64,000 nt of DNA from Plasmopara viticola (lineage: Eukaryota > Oomycota > Peronosporomycetes > Peronosporales > Peronosporaceae), in contig MBPM02000100.1 in NCBI GenBank assembly GCA_001695595.3, forward strand, positions 124,001 through 188,000, read 5' to 3'. Shown here piece after piece: positions 44,941 through 59,600 of this stretch. Within the stretch, counting starts at the first letter, position 1. Every line of letters begins with the position of its first letter. The notes beneath the pieces were generated by a model that saw only the letters and a program-made list of their open reading frames with translations, was not told the DNA's origin and searched no databases. A program made the translations under genes and the position numbers.

Positions 44941-47900
44941 CATCTTTCAGCGCTCCAAAAGAGTCAATGAAGGCTTAGTTGCGACTCAAAAGCGTTTGTG
45001 CACGTTTTTAAAAATAGAGAGGATGTACCTGGGGTCGTACAGCATATCAACGCTTCAAAAGAGTGACAATGCGCTTAGTTGTTGTTCTATTGCGTATGTG
45101 TACGTCTATAGTGATAGGAAGGACATATCGGTGGTCGCACAGCGTCTCAGTGTTTCATAGAGGGATTGTACGCTTAGTTGTGGCTCTATTGCATCTGTGC
45201 ATGTTAAGAATAATAGAAAGGACGTACCTTATGTCGCACAGCATATCAGCGCTTAGAAAGAGTTATTTTTTGCTTAATCGTGGATCTATTGTGTCGGTGC
45301 ACCTTAACGAAGATAGGAAGGACGTATATGTGGTCGTACAACATCTAAGCGCTCCGAAAAGAGTAATTTACGCTTTGATGTTGCTCTATCCCGTATGCGC
45401 ACGTCTAGAACGAAAGAAGGGACGTATCTGTGGTTGTACAGCGTCTCAGAGCTACAAAAGAATTAATATACGCTTTGTTGCGGCTCTCAGGCGTGTGGTC
45501 ACGTCTAGGACGATTGAAAATACGTATTTGTGGCCGCATAGCATATTAACGCTTCAAAAGGGTCATCATGCGCTCAGTTGTGGCTCTATTGCGTCTGTGG
45601 ATGTCTATGTAGATCGAAAGGACGTGTCTGCGGCCGTACATTTAAGAGTCATCATACGCTTGGTTTTGACTCTATTGCGTCTGTGCACATTTAAAATGGT
45701 AAAAAGATGTATCTGTGGTCGAACAGCGTCTCAGCGCTCCTTAAAGCAATTTACGCTTACTTGTGGCTCAATTGCATCTTCGAATGGCTAGATAAATTGC
45801 AAGGATGTATCTGGGGCCGTACATCATCTCAGCGCTTCAGAGGGTGACAATTCGATTAGTTGCAGCTCTTTTGCGCCTGTGCACGTGTAACGTCATAGAA
45901 CTGACAGATATTTGGTCGAAAAGCATCTCAGCAATCCATAAAAGTCAATATAGGCTAAGTTTCGACTCAATTGTGCTTGTGAACATCTAGAAGGAGAGAA
46001 ATGGCATATGCGTAGCGTTATAGCATATGAGAACAGTCGTTAAACGCTTGGTTGTGCTGTCTTGCGCCTGTGCACGTCTAAAATATTAGAAAGGACATAT
46101 ATGTGGCGTACCGCATCACAGCGCTTTAGAGAGTAATAATACGCTTCCTTGTGGCTCTATCACGTTTGTGTATGTCTAGATAGAGTGAAAGGACGTATCT
46201 GTGGCCGTACATCATCTCAGCGCTTCAAAGAGTCATTTCACGCTTATTTGCGATTCTATTGCGCCTGTGCACGTCTAGAATGATAGAAATGACATATCTG
46301 TGAACGTACAGCACATCAGCGCTTCAAACGAGTGATTATACTACGCATTGCTGTGGCTCTATTTCTTCTACGCAGTCTTAAATGACAGATACGACGTATC
46401 TTTGGGTATACAGCGTCTCAGCGCTTTAGTCAGTGATTATACGCTTAGTTGTATTTATTTTGCGCCTGCGCACATCGAGGATGATAAAAAAATATCCGTG
46501 ACCGTACATTATCTCAGCACGACAAAAGAGTGAATATACGCTTAGTTGCGACCGTATTGCGTCTTTGCATGTTTACATATATAGGAGGAACGATCTGTGG
46601 CCGTTCAGCATATATCTTTAAGCGAGTGGGTATACGATTAGTTGCAACTCTATCGCGTCTTTGTATATTTAAAAGACAAGGAGGACAAATTGTGGCCATT
46701 TATCCTAACAGCGCTTCAAAAGAGTTTTATACACTTGGTTTTTGCTAAATTGCATCTTTGCACGTCTAGAATGATAGAAAGGACGAGTCGGTGGCTGTAC
46801 AGCATATTAGTGCACCAAAAAAGTTAATATACGCTTAGTTGCAGCACTATTGCGTCTGTGCACATCTAGAATGATAGAAAGGACCTTCATGTGGTCGTAC
46901 AGCATATCAGCACTTCAAAAGATGATTATTCGCATTGCTGTGGCTCTATGTCGTCTGTGCACGTCTAGAAAAATAAATACAACGTATCATCGGCCATACA
47001 GCGTCTCAGAGCTTCAGACAGTTATTATACGCTTAGTTGTAAATATTTTGCGTCTGTGCACATCTAGAATTATAAAATGACATACCTGTGACCGTACATC
47101 ATCTAAGTACCTCAAAAGAGTAAATATACGCTTAGTTGCGATTCTATTGCGTCTTTCCATTTTTGCATATATTGGAGGAACATATCTGTGGCCGAACAGC
47201 ATCGAATTCAAAAGAGTGGATATACGCTTACTTGTTAATTTTTCGCGTCTGTGTATGTCTAGAAAGATTATTAGGACGTATTGTGGCCGTACAACATCTC
47301 AGCGCTTCAAAAGGAATTTTATACGCTTAGTTGTGGTCTTATTGCATCTATTCACGTCTAAAATGATAGAAAGGAAGTGTCGGTGGTCATACAGCATCAC
47401 AGCGCTTCGGAGACTTCTTGACGCCTGTGCATGTCTAGATACGTATCCGTGACCGTAATCCCCCCTCAGCGTTTCAGTTAGGGATGTTTACTTCGTTGTG
47501 GCTTTATTGCGCCTGTGCACGTTTAGAATGTTACAAAGAACATATTTGTGGCTGTACAGCATATTTGCGCATAAAAAAAGTGATTATACGCTTAGGTGCA
47601 ATTCCATTTCGTCTGATCATGTCTAGATACAAATTACCGAGATATCTGAAGACGTACCTCATCTCAGGGCTTTGTAAGACTTATTATGCGCTTGGTGGTA
47701 GCTTAATTGCGTTTGTGTACGTCTGGACGTTCACAAACGAAATGAGTTCGACCATACAGCGTCTCAGCGCTTTAGTCAGTGATTATACGCTTAGTTGTAA
47801 TTATTTTGCGACTGTGCACATCGAGGATGATAATAAAGACAAATCCGTGACCGTACATCATATCAGCACCTCAAAAGAGTGAATATACGTTTTGTTGCGA

Positions 47901-48743
47901 CTCTATTGCGTCTGTGCATGTTTACAAAAATTGGAAGGACATATCTATGGCCGAACAGCATATAGCGCTTCAAAAGAGTGGATATACGAGTAGTTGCGAG
48001 TGTTTTGCGTCTTTCCATGTCTAAATAGACTAAAAAGACATATTGTGGCCGGACGTCAACTCAGCGCTTAAAAGAGTTTTTATACTCTTAGTTGTGGCTC
48101 TATTGTATCTGTGCACGTTTGGAATGATAGAAGATACATGTCGGTGGCTGTACAACAAATCAGTGAATCAAAAAGTTATTATACACTTAGTTGCAGCTCT
48201 ATTGCGCCTGTGCCGGACAGCAACTCAGCGCATCAAAAAAGGCTTTGAACACATTCTTGTGGCTCTAATTCGTCTGAGCACGTCGAAATTGATTAAAAGG
48301 ACGTATCTGTGGTCGTACAGCATATCAGAGCTCAAAAGAGTGTTAATTCGCACTGCTCTATTGCGTCTGCGCACGCCTTGAGCGGTAACAAGGACGCATG
48401 TTCGGTCCTTCAGCGTCTCAGAGCTTCAGAAAATGTGTTCACGCTTAGCTGTGGCTCTTTTGCACCTGTGCGCGTCTTTAATGATAGAAAGGACATATCA
48501 GATGCCGTACAGCATCTCAGCGCTTCATATAAAAATTCTATACGGATTGTTGTGGTTCTTATTCCTCTGAGCACGTCTAAATCGATAAAAATGACGTATC
48601 TGTGGGCGTACAGCATACTAGAGGTCAAAAGAGTGTTGATTCGCATCGTTCTGACTTTATTTCGTTTGCGCACGTTTAAAATGGTAGCAAGAACGAATCT
48701 TCGGTCCTACAGCGTCTAAGCCCTCCAGACAGCTAATATACGC
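44941..48743 (-). repeat. Satellite block C1, monomeric, minus orientation
   Basis: About 38 diverged monomers read as tcagcgcttcaaaagagtg, then atacgcttagttgtggctct, attgcgtctgtgcacgtcta and gaatgatagaaaggacgtat. Monomer-to-monomer divergence is high and no higher-order period is apparent. Open frames here are by-products of the repeat. Confidence 0.95.
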
Positions 48744-48830
48744 TTCTTTGAAGCACTCAAATGTTTCACGGCCACAGATGTCTTTTTTATCATTCGAGAC
48801 GTGTACCAACGCGATTGAGTCAAGACAACT
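48744..48830 (+). repeat. Single inverted satellite monomer at the C1/C2 junction
   Basis: One monomer in plus orientation (ctttgaagcactcaaatg, cggccacagatg, tttttatcattcgagacgtg) is set between minus-oriented blocks. It has the monomeric-type gtgtaccaacgcgattgag segment. Immediately right of it the array is of the higher-order type. Confidence 0.85.
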
Positions 48831-49848
48831 AGTAATGGCTCGATTGCAATTGTGGGTGTCATGAAAGATAGACAAGACGTATTTATGGCCTCACAGCATG
48901 CTAGCATTTTTAAAGAATAAATATACGCTTAGTTGTTGCTCTTTCGCATCTGTGGACATCTAGAAAGACAGAAAGGAAAGATCTTGGGCCGTACAGCATC
49001 TCAGCGCTTCAAGAGAGTCGTCATTATTACAGTTGTGGCTCTATTGCATCTGTAGACGTCTAAATAGATAGAAAGCACGGATTTTATCCGTACAGCATCT
49101 CAGCGTCTTAGAAGAATAAATATACAATTAGTTGTTGCTTGATTGCATGTGTGGGTGTCTAGGAAGATAAACAGGACGTATCTGTGGTCGCACAGCATGT
49201 AAGGGCTTCTAAAGAATAAATATACGCTTAGATGTTGCTCTAACGCATCTGTGAACGTCTAGCGAGACAGAAAGGACCCTTGGGCAGTACAGCGTCTCAG
49301 CGCTTCTAAAGGGTCGTCATGCTTTTAATTGGTGCTCTATTGCATCTGTGGACGTCTAGAAGGATAGAAAAAACGGGGTTTTATCTGTGCAGCATCTCAT
49401 CGTCTTGAAAGAATGAATATACGATTAATTGTGACTCGTTTGCATCTTTGGGTGTCTAGGAAGATAGACAGGACGTATCTGTGGCGGCACAGCATGTTAG
49501 CGCTTCTAAAGAATAAATATACGCTTAGTTGTTGCTCTGACGCATTTGCGATCGTCTAGAAAGATAAAAAAATAGATTTTGGGCCGTACAGCGTCTCAGC
49601 GTTTCTAGAGGATCTTCATACGTTTAGTTTTGGCTCTATTACATCGGTGACGTCTGGAAGGATAGAATCGACGGGGTTTTGTCCGTACAGCATCTCAGCT
49701 TCTCGAATATAACAACATACAGTCAGTCTTGGCTCGATTTTATCTGTTGGTGTCAAGGATGATAGACAAGACGTATCTGTGACCGCACAGCATGTTCGCA
49801 CTTCTGAAGAATAAATATAGGTTTTATTTGTTGCTCTATCGCATCTGT
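48831..49848 (-). repeat. Satellite block C2, three-monomer higher-order repeat, minus
   Basis: The first part of the ordered array. Three monomer types follow one another: type A (gatcttgggccgtacagc), type C (cgg.ttttatccgtacagcatc) and type B (ggacgtatctgtggtcgcac). The trimer is about 300 bp, with about three copies here. Confidence 0.9.
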
Positions 49849-52800
49849 ACGGACAAAAACCCGTCCTTTCTATCCTTCTAAGCGTTCACAGATGCAATAG
49901 AGCCCCAACCAAAAGCATGACGACTCTCTCGAAGCGCTGAGACGCTGTACGGCCTAAGCTCTGTACTTTTTGTCTTTTTAGACGTTCACGGATGCGATGA
50001 AGATACAACTAAGCGTATATTTTTTTCTTTAGAAGCGCTAACATGCTATGCGGCACAGATACGTCTCGTCTATCATTTTAGACACCTACAGATGCAATCG
50101 AGCCACAACTGTTTCCATATATATTATTCAAGACGCCGAGATGCTGTACGAAAAACAACCGTCCATTCTATCCTTCTAGACGTCTAAGGATACAATAGAC
50201 CCTCAACTAGTTGTATATTCAATCTTTCAAGACGCTGAGATGCTGTACGGACAAAAAAGCCTTCCTACCTATCCTTCAAACTGTCCACAGATGCAATAGA
50301 GCCACAACTAATAGTATGACGACTCTCTAGAAGCGCGGAGATGCTGCACGGCCCAAGACCTGTCGTTTCTTTCTCTCTGGACATTTGTATGTGATAGAGC
50401 AGCAACAAGCGTACATTTATTCCTTAAAAAGCGCTAATATGCCGTGCGGCCACAGATACGCCTTGTCTATCTCTCTAGACACCCACAGACCAAAACTAAG
50501 CCATATTCATTCTTCAAGACGCTGCGATGGTGTACGGACAAAAATTCAACCTTTCTATCCTTCTAGACGTCCACAGATGCAATACAGCCACAACTAAAAG
50601 TATTACGACTCTCTTGAAGCGCTGAGACACTGTGCGGCCCAAGATCTGTCGTTTTTGTCTTTGTAGACGTTCACAAATGTGATAGAGTACAATTTAAGCG
50701 TATATTTATTCTTCAGAAGCGCCAACACGATGTGCGGTCACAAATACGTTTTGACTATCCTTCTTCACACCCACAAATGTAATCGAGCCGCAAGTAGTTG
50801 TATATTCATTCTTTCAAGACGCTGAGATGCTGTAGAGACAAAAAACTCGTCCTTTCGATCCTTCTAAGCGCTCACAGATGCAATAGAGCCACAACTAAAA
50901 GTATGACGACTCTCTAGAAGCACGAAGACGCTGTACGGCTCAAGACCTGTACTTACTGTCTTACTAGACGTTCAAAGATGCGATAGAGCAACAACTAAGC
51001 TTATATTTTTCTTCAGAAGCGCTAACATGCTATGCGGCCACAGATACGTCTTGTCTATCTATCTAGAAACTCACACATGCAATAGAGCCACAACTAGTTG
51101 TATATTCATTCTTTCAAGACGCTGGTTTTTGTACGGAAAAATCCCTCGTCTCTTCATTCCTTCTAGACGTCTACAGATGCAATACAGCCACATTTATAAG
51201 TATGACGACTCTTTAGAAGCGCGGAGATGCTGTACGGCCCAAGACCTGTCATTTCTGTCTTTCTAGACGTTTGCAGATGAGATAGAGCAACACCTAAGCG
51301 TATATTAATTTTTTAGAAGCGCTAACATGCTGTGCGACCACAGATACGTTTTGTCTCTCCTTTTAGACCCCCACAGATGCAATCAGGCCACGACTAATTG
51401 CAGGTTTATTCTTTCAAGACGCTGAGATGCTGAACGGACGAAAACCCGTCTTTTCCATCATTTTAGACGTCCACAGATGCAATAGACCCACAACTAAGAA
51501 AATGACGACTCTCTCGAAGCGCTGAGACGCTGTACGGCCCAAGATATGTGGTTTCTATCTTTCTAGACATTCACAGATGCGATAGAGCAACAACTAAGCG
51601 TATATCAATTCTTTAGAAGTGCTAACATGCTGTGCGGCCACAGACAGGTCTTGTCTATCTTTCTTGACACCAACAGATGCAATCGAGCACAACTCATTGC
51701 TTACTCATTCTTTCTAGACGCTGAGATGCTGTACGCGCAAAACCCCGTCCTTTCTATTCTCCTAGACGTCCACAGATGCAATAGAGGCACAACTAAAAGT
51801 ATGACGACTCTCTAGAAGCGCGAAGATGCTGCACGGCCCAAAATCTGTCCTTCCTGTATTTCTAGGCGTTTGACATATGTGATAGAGCAACTAAGTGGCT
51901 ATTTATTCTTTAGAAGCGCTAACATTCTGTGCGGCCACAGATACGTCCTGTCTATCTTTTTAAATACCCACAGATACAATCAGGTCACAACTAATTGCAG
52001 ATTATTCTTTCGAGACGCTGAGATGCTGAACGGACAAAACCCGTCTTTTCTTTCGCTCTAGACGTCCACAGATGCAATAGAGCCACAACAAAAAGTATTA
52101 AGACCCTGTAGAAGCGCTGGGACGCTGTACGTCCCAAGACTTGTTCTTTTTGTCTTTCTAGACGTTCACAGATTGGATGTAGAAACATTTCAGCATATAT
52201 TTATTCTTGTTTAGAAGCGCTAACATGCTGTGCGGTCACAGATACGTCTTGTCTAACTTTCTAGACACCAACAGATGCAATAGAGCCACAACTAATTGTA
52301 TACTCATTCTTTCAAGAAGCTGGGATGCTGTACGGACAAAACCCGTCCTACCCATCCTTCAAACTGTCAACAGATGCAATAGAGCCACAACTAAAAGTAT
52401 GACGACTCTCTAGAAGTGCTGAGACGCTGAACGGCCCGAGATCTGTCGTTTCTGTCTGTGTAGACGTTCACAAATGTGATAGAGTACCATTTGAGCGTAT
52501 ATTTATTCTTTGGAAGCGCCAACATGCTGTACGGCCACAAATACGTTTTGTCTGTCTTTCTACACACCCACAGCTGAATTCGAGCCACAACTAGTTGTAT
52601 ATTTATTCTTTCAAGACGCTGAGATGCTGTACGGACAAAAAAAAACGGCCTACCTATCCCTCAAACTGTCCACAGATGCAATAGAGCCACAACTAAAAGT
52701 ATGACGACTCTCTAGAAGCGCGGAGATGCTGCACGGCCCAAGACCTGTCGTTTCTGTCTCTCTAGACGTTTGACATATGAGATAAAGTAGCAACTAAGCG

Positions 52801-53628
52801 TACATTTATTCTTCAAAAGCGCTAACATGCTGTGTGGCCACAGATACACCTTGTCTATCGTTCTAGGGACCCACAGACCACAACGAACTGTGTATTTTTT
52901 CTTTGAAGACGCTGAGATGCTGTACGGACAAAACCCCGTCGTTTCAATTTCCTTAGACGTCCACAGATGCAATAGAGCCACAACTTAACGTATGAAGACC
53001 CTATAGAAGCGCTGGGACGCTCTACGGCCCAAAACCTGTCCTTTTTGTCTCTCTAGACGTTCACAGATTCGATATGGAAACATGTCAGCATATATATTTC
53101 TTCTTGTTTAGAAGCGCTAACATGCTGTGCGGTCGCAGATACGTCTTGTCTAACTTTCTAGACACCCACAGATGCAAAAGAGCCACAACTAATTGTATAT
53201 TTAATCTTCCAAGAAGCTGGGATGCTGTACGGACAAAACCCGTCCTAACTATCCTTCAAACTTTCCACAGATGCAATAGAGCCACAACTAAACGTATGAC
53301 GACTCTCTAGAAGCGCGGGGATGCTGTACGGCCCAAAATCTGTCCTTTCTGTGTTTATAGACGTTTACAGATGCGATAGATCAACAACTAAGCGTGTATT
53401 TTCTCTTCAGAAGCGCTACCAAGCTGTGCGGCCACAGACACGTCTTGTCTATTATTTAAGACACCTACAGATGCAATCGAGCCATAACTCACTTCTCATT
53501 CATTCTTTCATGAATCTGAGATGCTGTAACGACAAAAGCCGTCCTTCATATCCTTCTAAACGCTCACAGATGCAATAGAGCCGCAACTAAAAGTATGGCG
53601 ACTCTCTAGAAGCGCGGAGATGCTGTAT
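49849..53628 (+). repeat. Satellite block C3, three-monomer higher-order repeat, plus
   Basis: Type A is marked by actctctagaagcgcggaga and cggcccaagacctgtc; type B by gcgctaacatgctgtgcggc and cacagatacgtcttgtctat; type C by gacgctgagatgctgtacgg and acaaaaacccgtcctttc. The type-A mark recurs near 50352, 50638, 50936, 51235, 51536, 51835, 52133, 52433, 52735, 53028 and 53330, so the period is about 300 bp and about 12.5 trimers are present. Confidence 0.95.
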
Positions 53629-56600
53629 GGACGTCCAGAAAGAAAGAATGGACGGGATTTTGTCCGTACAGCATCTCAGCGTTTGAAAAGAATTAATATG
53701 CGATAAGTTGTTGCTCGATTGCCTCTGTGGGTGTCTAGAAAGATAGACAAGACGTATCGGTGGCCGCACAGCATGTTAAAAATTAAAAAAAATATATACC
53801 TTTAAAATTACTCTATCGCATCTGAGAACGTCTAGAAAGGCAGACAGGACAGATATTGGGCCGTACAGCGTCTCAGCGCTTCTAGAAAGTCGTCATACTT
53901 TGAGTTGTGGGTCTATTGCATATGTGAACGTCTTAAATAATACAAAAAACGGGTGTTTGTCCATACAGCATCTTAGCTTCTTGAAAAGTGACTATACAAC
54001 TAGTTGCGGCTCTATTGCATCTGTGGGTGTCTAGAACGATAACCAGGACGTATCTGGGGCCTCACAGCATGGTAGCGCTTCTAAAAAAGAAAAACTATAT
54101 ACTTTGTTGTAATTCTATCGCGTCTGTGAACGTCTAGAAAGACAGAAAGGACAAATCTTGGGCCGTGCAGCGTCTCAGCGCTCCTAGAGAGTCGGCATAC
54201 TTTTAGTTCTGGCTTTATTGCATCTGTGGAGGTCTAGAACGATAGAAAGGACAAGGTTTTGTCCATTCAGCATCTCAACGGCTTAAAAAAACTATATACA
54301 ATTAGTTGTGGCCCGATTGTGTAGAAAGATAGTCTGGACGTATCTGAAGCCGCACAGCATGTTAGCACTTCTAAAGAATAAATATACGCTTAGTTGTTGA
54401 TCTATCGCATCTATGAATGTCTAGAAAGAATTAGGCCGTACAGCCTCTCAGCAGTCGTCATACGTTTAGTTGTGGCTCGATTGCATCTGTGGCTGTCGAG
54501 AAAGATAGACAAGATGTATCTGTGGTAGCACAGCATGTTCTCGCCTCTAAAAAAAAGTGTACGCTTAGTTGCTGCTCTTTTGCATCTGTGAACGTCTAAG
54601 AAGATAGAAAAGACAAATCTTGGGCCGTACAGCGTATCAGCGCTTCTAAAGAGTAAACATACGCTTAGTTGGGGCACTGTTTCATCTGTGGACGTCAGAA
54701 AAGATAGAAAAGACGGGATTTGTCCGTCCAGCATCTCCGCTTCTTGAAAGAATGAATATACAATTAGTTGTGGCTCTATTTCATGTGTGGGTGTTAGAGA
54801 GATATACAAGACGTATCTGTGCCAACACAGTATGTTAGCACTTCTAAAGAATAAATATACGCTTAGTTGTTGATCTGTCGCATCTTTAAATGTCTAAAAA
54901 GACAGAAAGGATAGATCTTGGGCCAGCATCTCAGCAGTCGTCATACGCTTAGTTGTGGCTCGATTGCATCTGTGGTTTTCGAGAATGATAGACAAGACGT
55001 ATCTGTTGCAGCAAAGCATGGCCTCGCCCTAAAAAATTAATGTACGCTTAGTTGTTGCTCTTTCGCATCTGTGAACGTCTAAAAAGATAGAAAAGATAAA
55101 TCTTGCGCCGTACAGCGTATCAGCGCTTCTAATGAGTAAACATACGCTTAGTTGGGGCACTGTTGCATCTGTGGACGTCAGAAAAGATAGAAAGGACGGG
55201 GTTTTGTCGGTACAGCATCTCAGCGTTTTGAAAGAATGAACATACAACAAGTTGTGGTTCGATTGACTTTGTGGGTCTCTAGAAAGATAGCCAGGACGAA
55301 TATGTGGCCACACAGCATGTTAGCGCTTCTAAGAAATAAATATACGCCCAGTTGTTGCTGTATCGCATTTGTAAACGTCTAGAAAGATAGAAAGGACGGA
55401 TCTTTGGCCGTACAGCGTCTCAGCGCTTTTATAGGGTCGTCATACTTTTAGTTGTGGCTCTATTGCGTATGTGGACGTCAAAAGGGATAGAAAAGAGAGC
55501 TTTTGTTCGTACAGCATCACAGCGTAAGAATTAATATACAACTAGTTGTGCCTCGATTGCTTCTATGGGTGTCTATAAAGATAGCCAGACTGTGTCTGTG
55601 GCCGCACAGCATGTTAGCGCTTTTAAAGAATAAATGCGCGCTTGAATGTTGCACAAAGACGAATAGGAGAGATCGTTGGCCGTACAGCGTCTCAACACTT
55701 TTATAAGGTCGTCATACTTATAGTTATGGCTCTATTGAATCTGGGAAAGTCTAAGAAAATAGAAAGGACGGGTATTTGTCCGTAAAGCATCTCAGCGCTT
55801 TGAAAGAATGATTATACAATCAGTTGTGGCTCGAATGCATCTGTGGGTGTCTGAGGACGTCTAAGAAGATAGAAAGGACGGGGTTTTGCCCATCAAGCGT
55901 CTCAGCGCCTTGAAAAAAATAATCATACAATTTGTTGTGGCTCGAATGCATCTGTGGGTGTCTGGAAAGATAGCCAGGACGATCCTGTGGCCGCACAGCA
56001 CGTTAGCGCTTCTAAACAATAAAGATGTGCTTAGTAATGCTCTATCCCATTTGTGAACGTCTAGAGAGACAAAAAAGGACAGATCTTGGGCCGTACAGCG
56101 TATCAGCGCTTCTAGAGAGTCCGCATACTTTTAGTTTTGGCTCTATCGCATCTGTGGACGACTAGAACGATAGAAAGCACAAGGTTTTGTCCGTTCAGCG
56201 TCTCAGCGTCTCGAAAAAATTTATATGTAATTAGTTGTGGCCCGATTACATTTGTGGGTGTCTAGAAAGATAGACGGGATGTATTTGTGGCTGCACAGCA
56301 TGTTAGCGCTTTTTAAAAAAATATACCTTTAAATATTGCTCTATCGCATCTGTGAACGTCTAGAAAGACAGACAGGACAGATATTAGGCCGTACAGCGTC
56401 TCAGCGCTTCTAGAGAGTCGTCATACTTTAAGTTGTGGCTCTATTGCATCTGTGGACGTCTAAAATGATAGAAAGGACGGGTTTTTGTCCGTACAGCATC
56501 TTAGCTTCTTGAAAAAATGACTATACAACAAGTTGCGGCTCTATTGCATCTGTGGGTGTCTAGAAAGATAGCCAGGACGTATCTGGGGCCTCACAGCATG

Positions 56601-59600
56601 GTAGCGCTTCTGAAAAAGAGAAAGCATAGCCTTTGTTGTAATTATATCGCATCTGTGAACATCTAGAAAGACAGAAAGGACAGATCTTGGGCCGTGCAGC
56701 ATCTTCGCGCTTCTAGAGAGTGGCCATACTTTTAGTTGTGGCTCTATTTCATTTGTGGACGTCAGAAAAGATAGAAAAGACGGGATTTGTCCGTCCAGCA
56801 TCTCCGCTTCTTGAAAGAATGAATTTACAATTAGTTGTGGCTCTATTTCATTTGTGGGTGTTAGAGAGATAGACAAGACGTATCTGTGCCAACACAGCAT
56901 GTTAGCACTTCTAAAGAATAAATATACGCTTTGTTGTTGATCTGTCGCATCTTTAATTGTCTAAAAAGACAGAAAGGATAGATCTTGGGCCAGCATCTCA
57001 GCAGTCGTCATACGCTTAGTTGTGGCTCGATTGCATCTGTGGTTTTCGAGAATGATAGACAAGACGTATCTGTTGCAGCAAAGCATGGCCTCGCCCTAAA
57101 AAATCAATGTACGCTTAGTTGTTGCTCTTTCGCATCTGTGAACGTCTAAGAAGATAGAAAAGACAAATCTTGGGCCGTACAGCGTATCAGCGCTTCTAAA
57201 GAGTAAACATACGCTTAGTTGGGGCACTGTTTCATCTGTGGACGTCAGAAAAGATAGAAAAGACGGGATTTGTCCGTCCAGCATCTCCGCTTCTTGAAAG
57301 AATGAATATACAATTAGTTGTGGCTCTATTTCATGTGTGGGTGTTAGAGAGATATACAAGACGTATCTGTGCCAACACAGTATGTTAGCACTTCTAAAGA
57401 ATAAATATACGCTTAGTTGTTGATCTGTCGCATCTTTGAATGTCTTAAAAGACAAAAAGGATAGATCTTGGGCCAGCATCTCAGCAGTCGTCATACGCTT
57501 AGTTGTGGCTCGATTGCATCTGTGGTTTTTGAGAATGATAGACAAGACGTATCTGTTGCAGCAAAGCATGTTCTCGCCTCTAAAAAATTAATGTACGCTT
57601 AGTTGTTGCTCTTTCGCATCTGTGAACGTCTAAAAAGATAGAAAAGATAAATCTTGCGCCGTACAGCGTATCAGCGCTTCTAATGAGTAAACATACGCTT
57701 AGTTGGGGCACTGTTGCATCTGTGGACGTCAGAAAAGATAGAAAGGACGGGGTTTTGTCGGTACAGCATCTCAGCGTTTTAAAAGAATGAATATACAACA
57801 AGTTGTGGTTCGATTGCCTTTGTGGGTCTCTGAAAAGATAGCCAGAACGAATATGTGGTCACACAACATGTAAACGCTTCTAAGAAATAAATATACGCCC
57901 AGTTGTTGCTGTATCGCATCTGTAGACGTCTAGAAAGGTAGAAAGGACGGATCTTGGGCCGTACATCGTCTCCGCGCTTTTACAGGGTCGTCATACGTTT
58001 AGTTGTGGCTCTATTGCATCTGGGGAAGTCTAAGAAAATATAAAGGACGGGTATTTGTCCGTAAAGCATCTCAGCGCTTTGAAAGAATGATTTTACAATC
58101 AGTTGTGGCTCGAATGCATCTGTGGGTGTCTGAGGACGTCTAAGAAGATAGAAAGGACGGGGTTTTGCCCATCAAGCGTCTCAGCGCTTTGAAAAAAATA
58201 ATTATACAATAAGTTGTGGCTCGAATGCATCTGTGGGTGTCTGGAAAGATAGCCAGGACAATCCTGTGGCCACACAGCACGTTAGCGCTTCTAAACAATA
58301 AAGATGCGCTTAGTAATGCTCTATCCCATTTGTGAACGTCTAGAGAGACAAAAAAGGACAGATCTTGGGCCGTACAGCGTATCAGCGCTTCTAGAGAGTC
58401 CGCATACTTTTAGTTTTGGCTCTATCGCATCTGTGGACGACTAGAACGATAGAAAGCACAAGGTTTTGTCCGTTCAGCGTCTCAGCGTCTCGAAAAAATT
58501 TATATGTAATTAGTTGTGGCCCGATTACATTTGTGGGTGTCTAGAAAGATAGACGGGATGTATTTGTGGCTGCACAGCATGTTAGCGCTTTTTAAAAAAA
58601 TATACCTTTAAATATTGCTCTATCGCATCTGTGAACGTCTAGAAAGACAGACAGGACAGATATTAGGCCGTACAGCGTCTCAGCGCTTCTAGAGAGTCGT
58701 CATACTTTAAGTTGTGGCTCTATTGCATCTGTGGACGTCTAAAATGATAGAAAGGACGGGTTTTTGTCCGTACAGCATCTTAGCTTCTTGAAAAAATGAC
58801 TATACAACAAGTTGCGGCTCTATTGCATCTGTGGGTGTCTAGAAAGATAGCCAGGACGTATCTGGGGCCTCACAGCATGATAGCGCTTCTGAAAAAGAGA
58901 AAGCATATACTTTGTTGTAATTATATCGCATCTGTGAACATCTAGAAAGACAGAAAGGACAGATCTTGGGCCGTGCAGCATCTTCGCGCTTCTAGAGAGT
59001 GGCCATACTTTTAGTTGTGGCTCTATTTCATTTGTGGACGTCAGAAAAGATAGAAAAGACGGGATTTGTCCGTCCAGCATCTCCGCTTCTTGAAAGAATG
59101 AATTTACAATTAGTTGTGGCTCTATTTCATTTGTGGGTGTTAGAGAGATAGACAAGACGTATCTGTGCCAACACAGCATGTTAGCACTTCTAAAGAATAA
59201 ATATACGCTTTGTTGTTGATCTGTCGCATCTTTAATTGTCTAAAAAGACAGAAAGGATAGATCTTGGGCCAGCATCTCAGCAGTCGTCATACGCTTAGTT
59301 GTGGCTCGATTGCATCTGTGGTTTTCGAGAATGATAGACAAGACGTATCTGTTGCAGCAAAGCATGGCCTCGCCCTAAAAAATTAATGTACGCTTAGTTG
59401 TTGCTCTTTCGCATCTGTGAACGTCTAAGAAGATAGAAAAGACGGGGTTTTGTCGGTACAGCGTATCAGCGCTTCTAAAGAGTAAACATACGCTTAGTTG
59501 GGGCACTGTTTCATCTGTGGACGTCAGAAAAGATAGAAAAGACGGGATTTGTCCGTCCAGCATCTCCGCTTCTTGAAAGAATGAATATACAATTAGTTGT

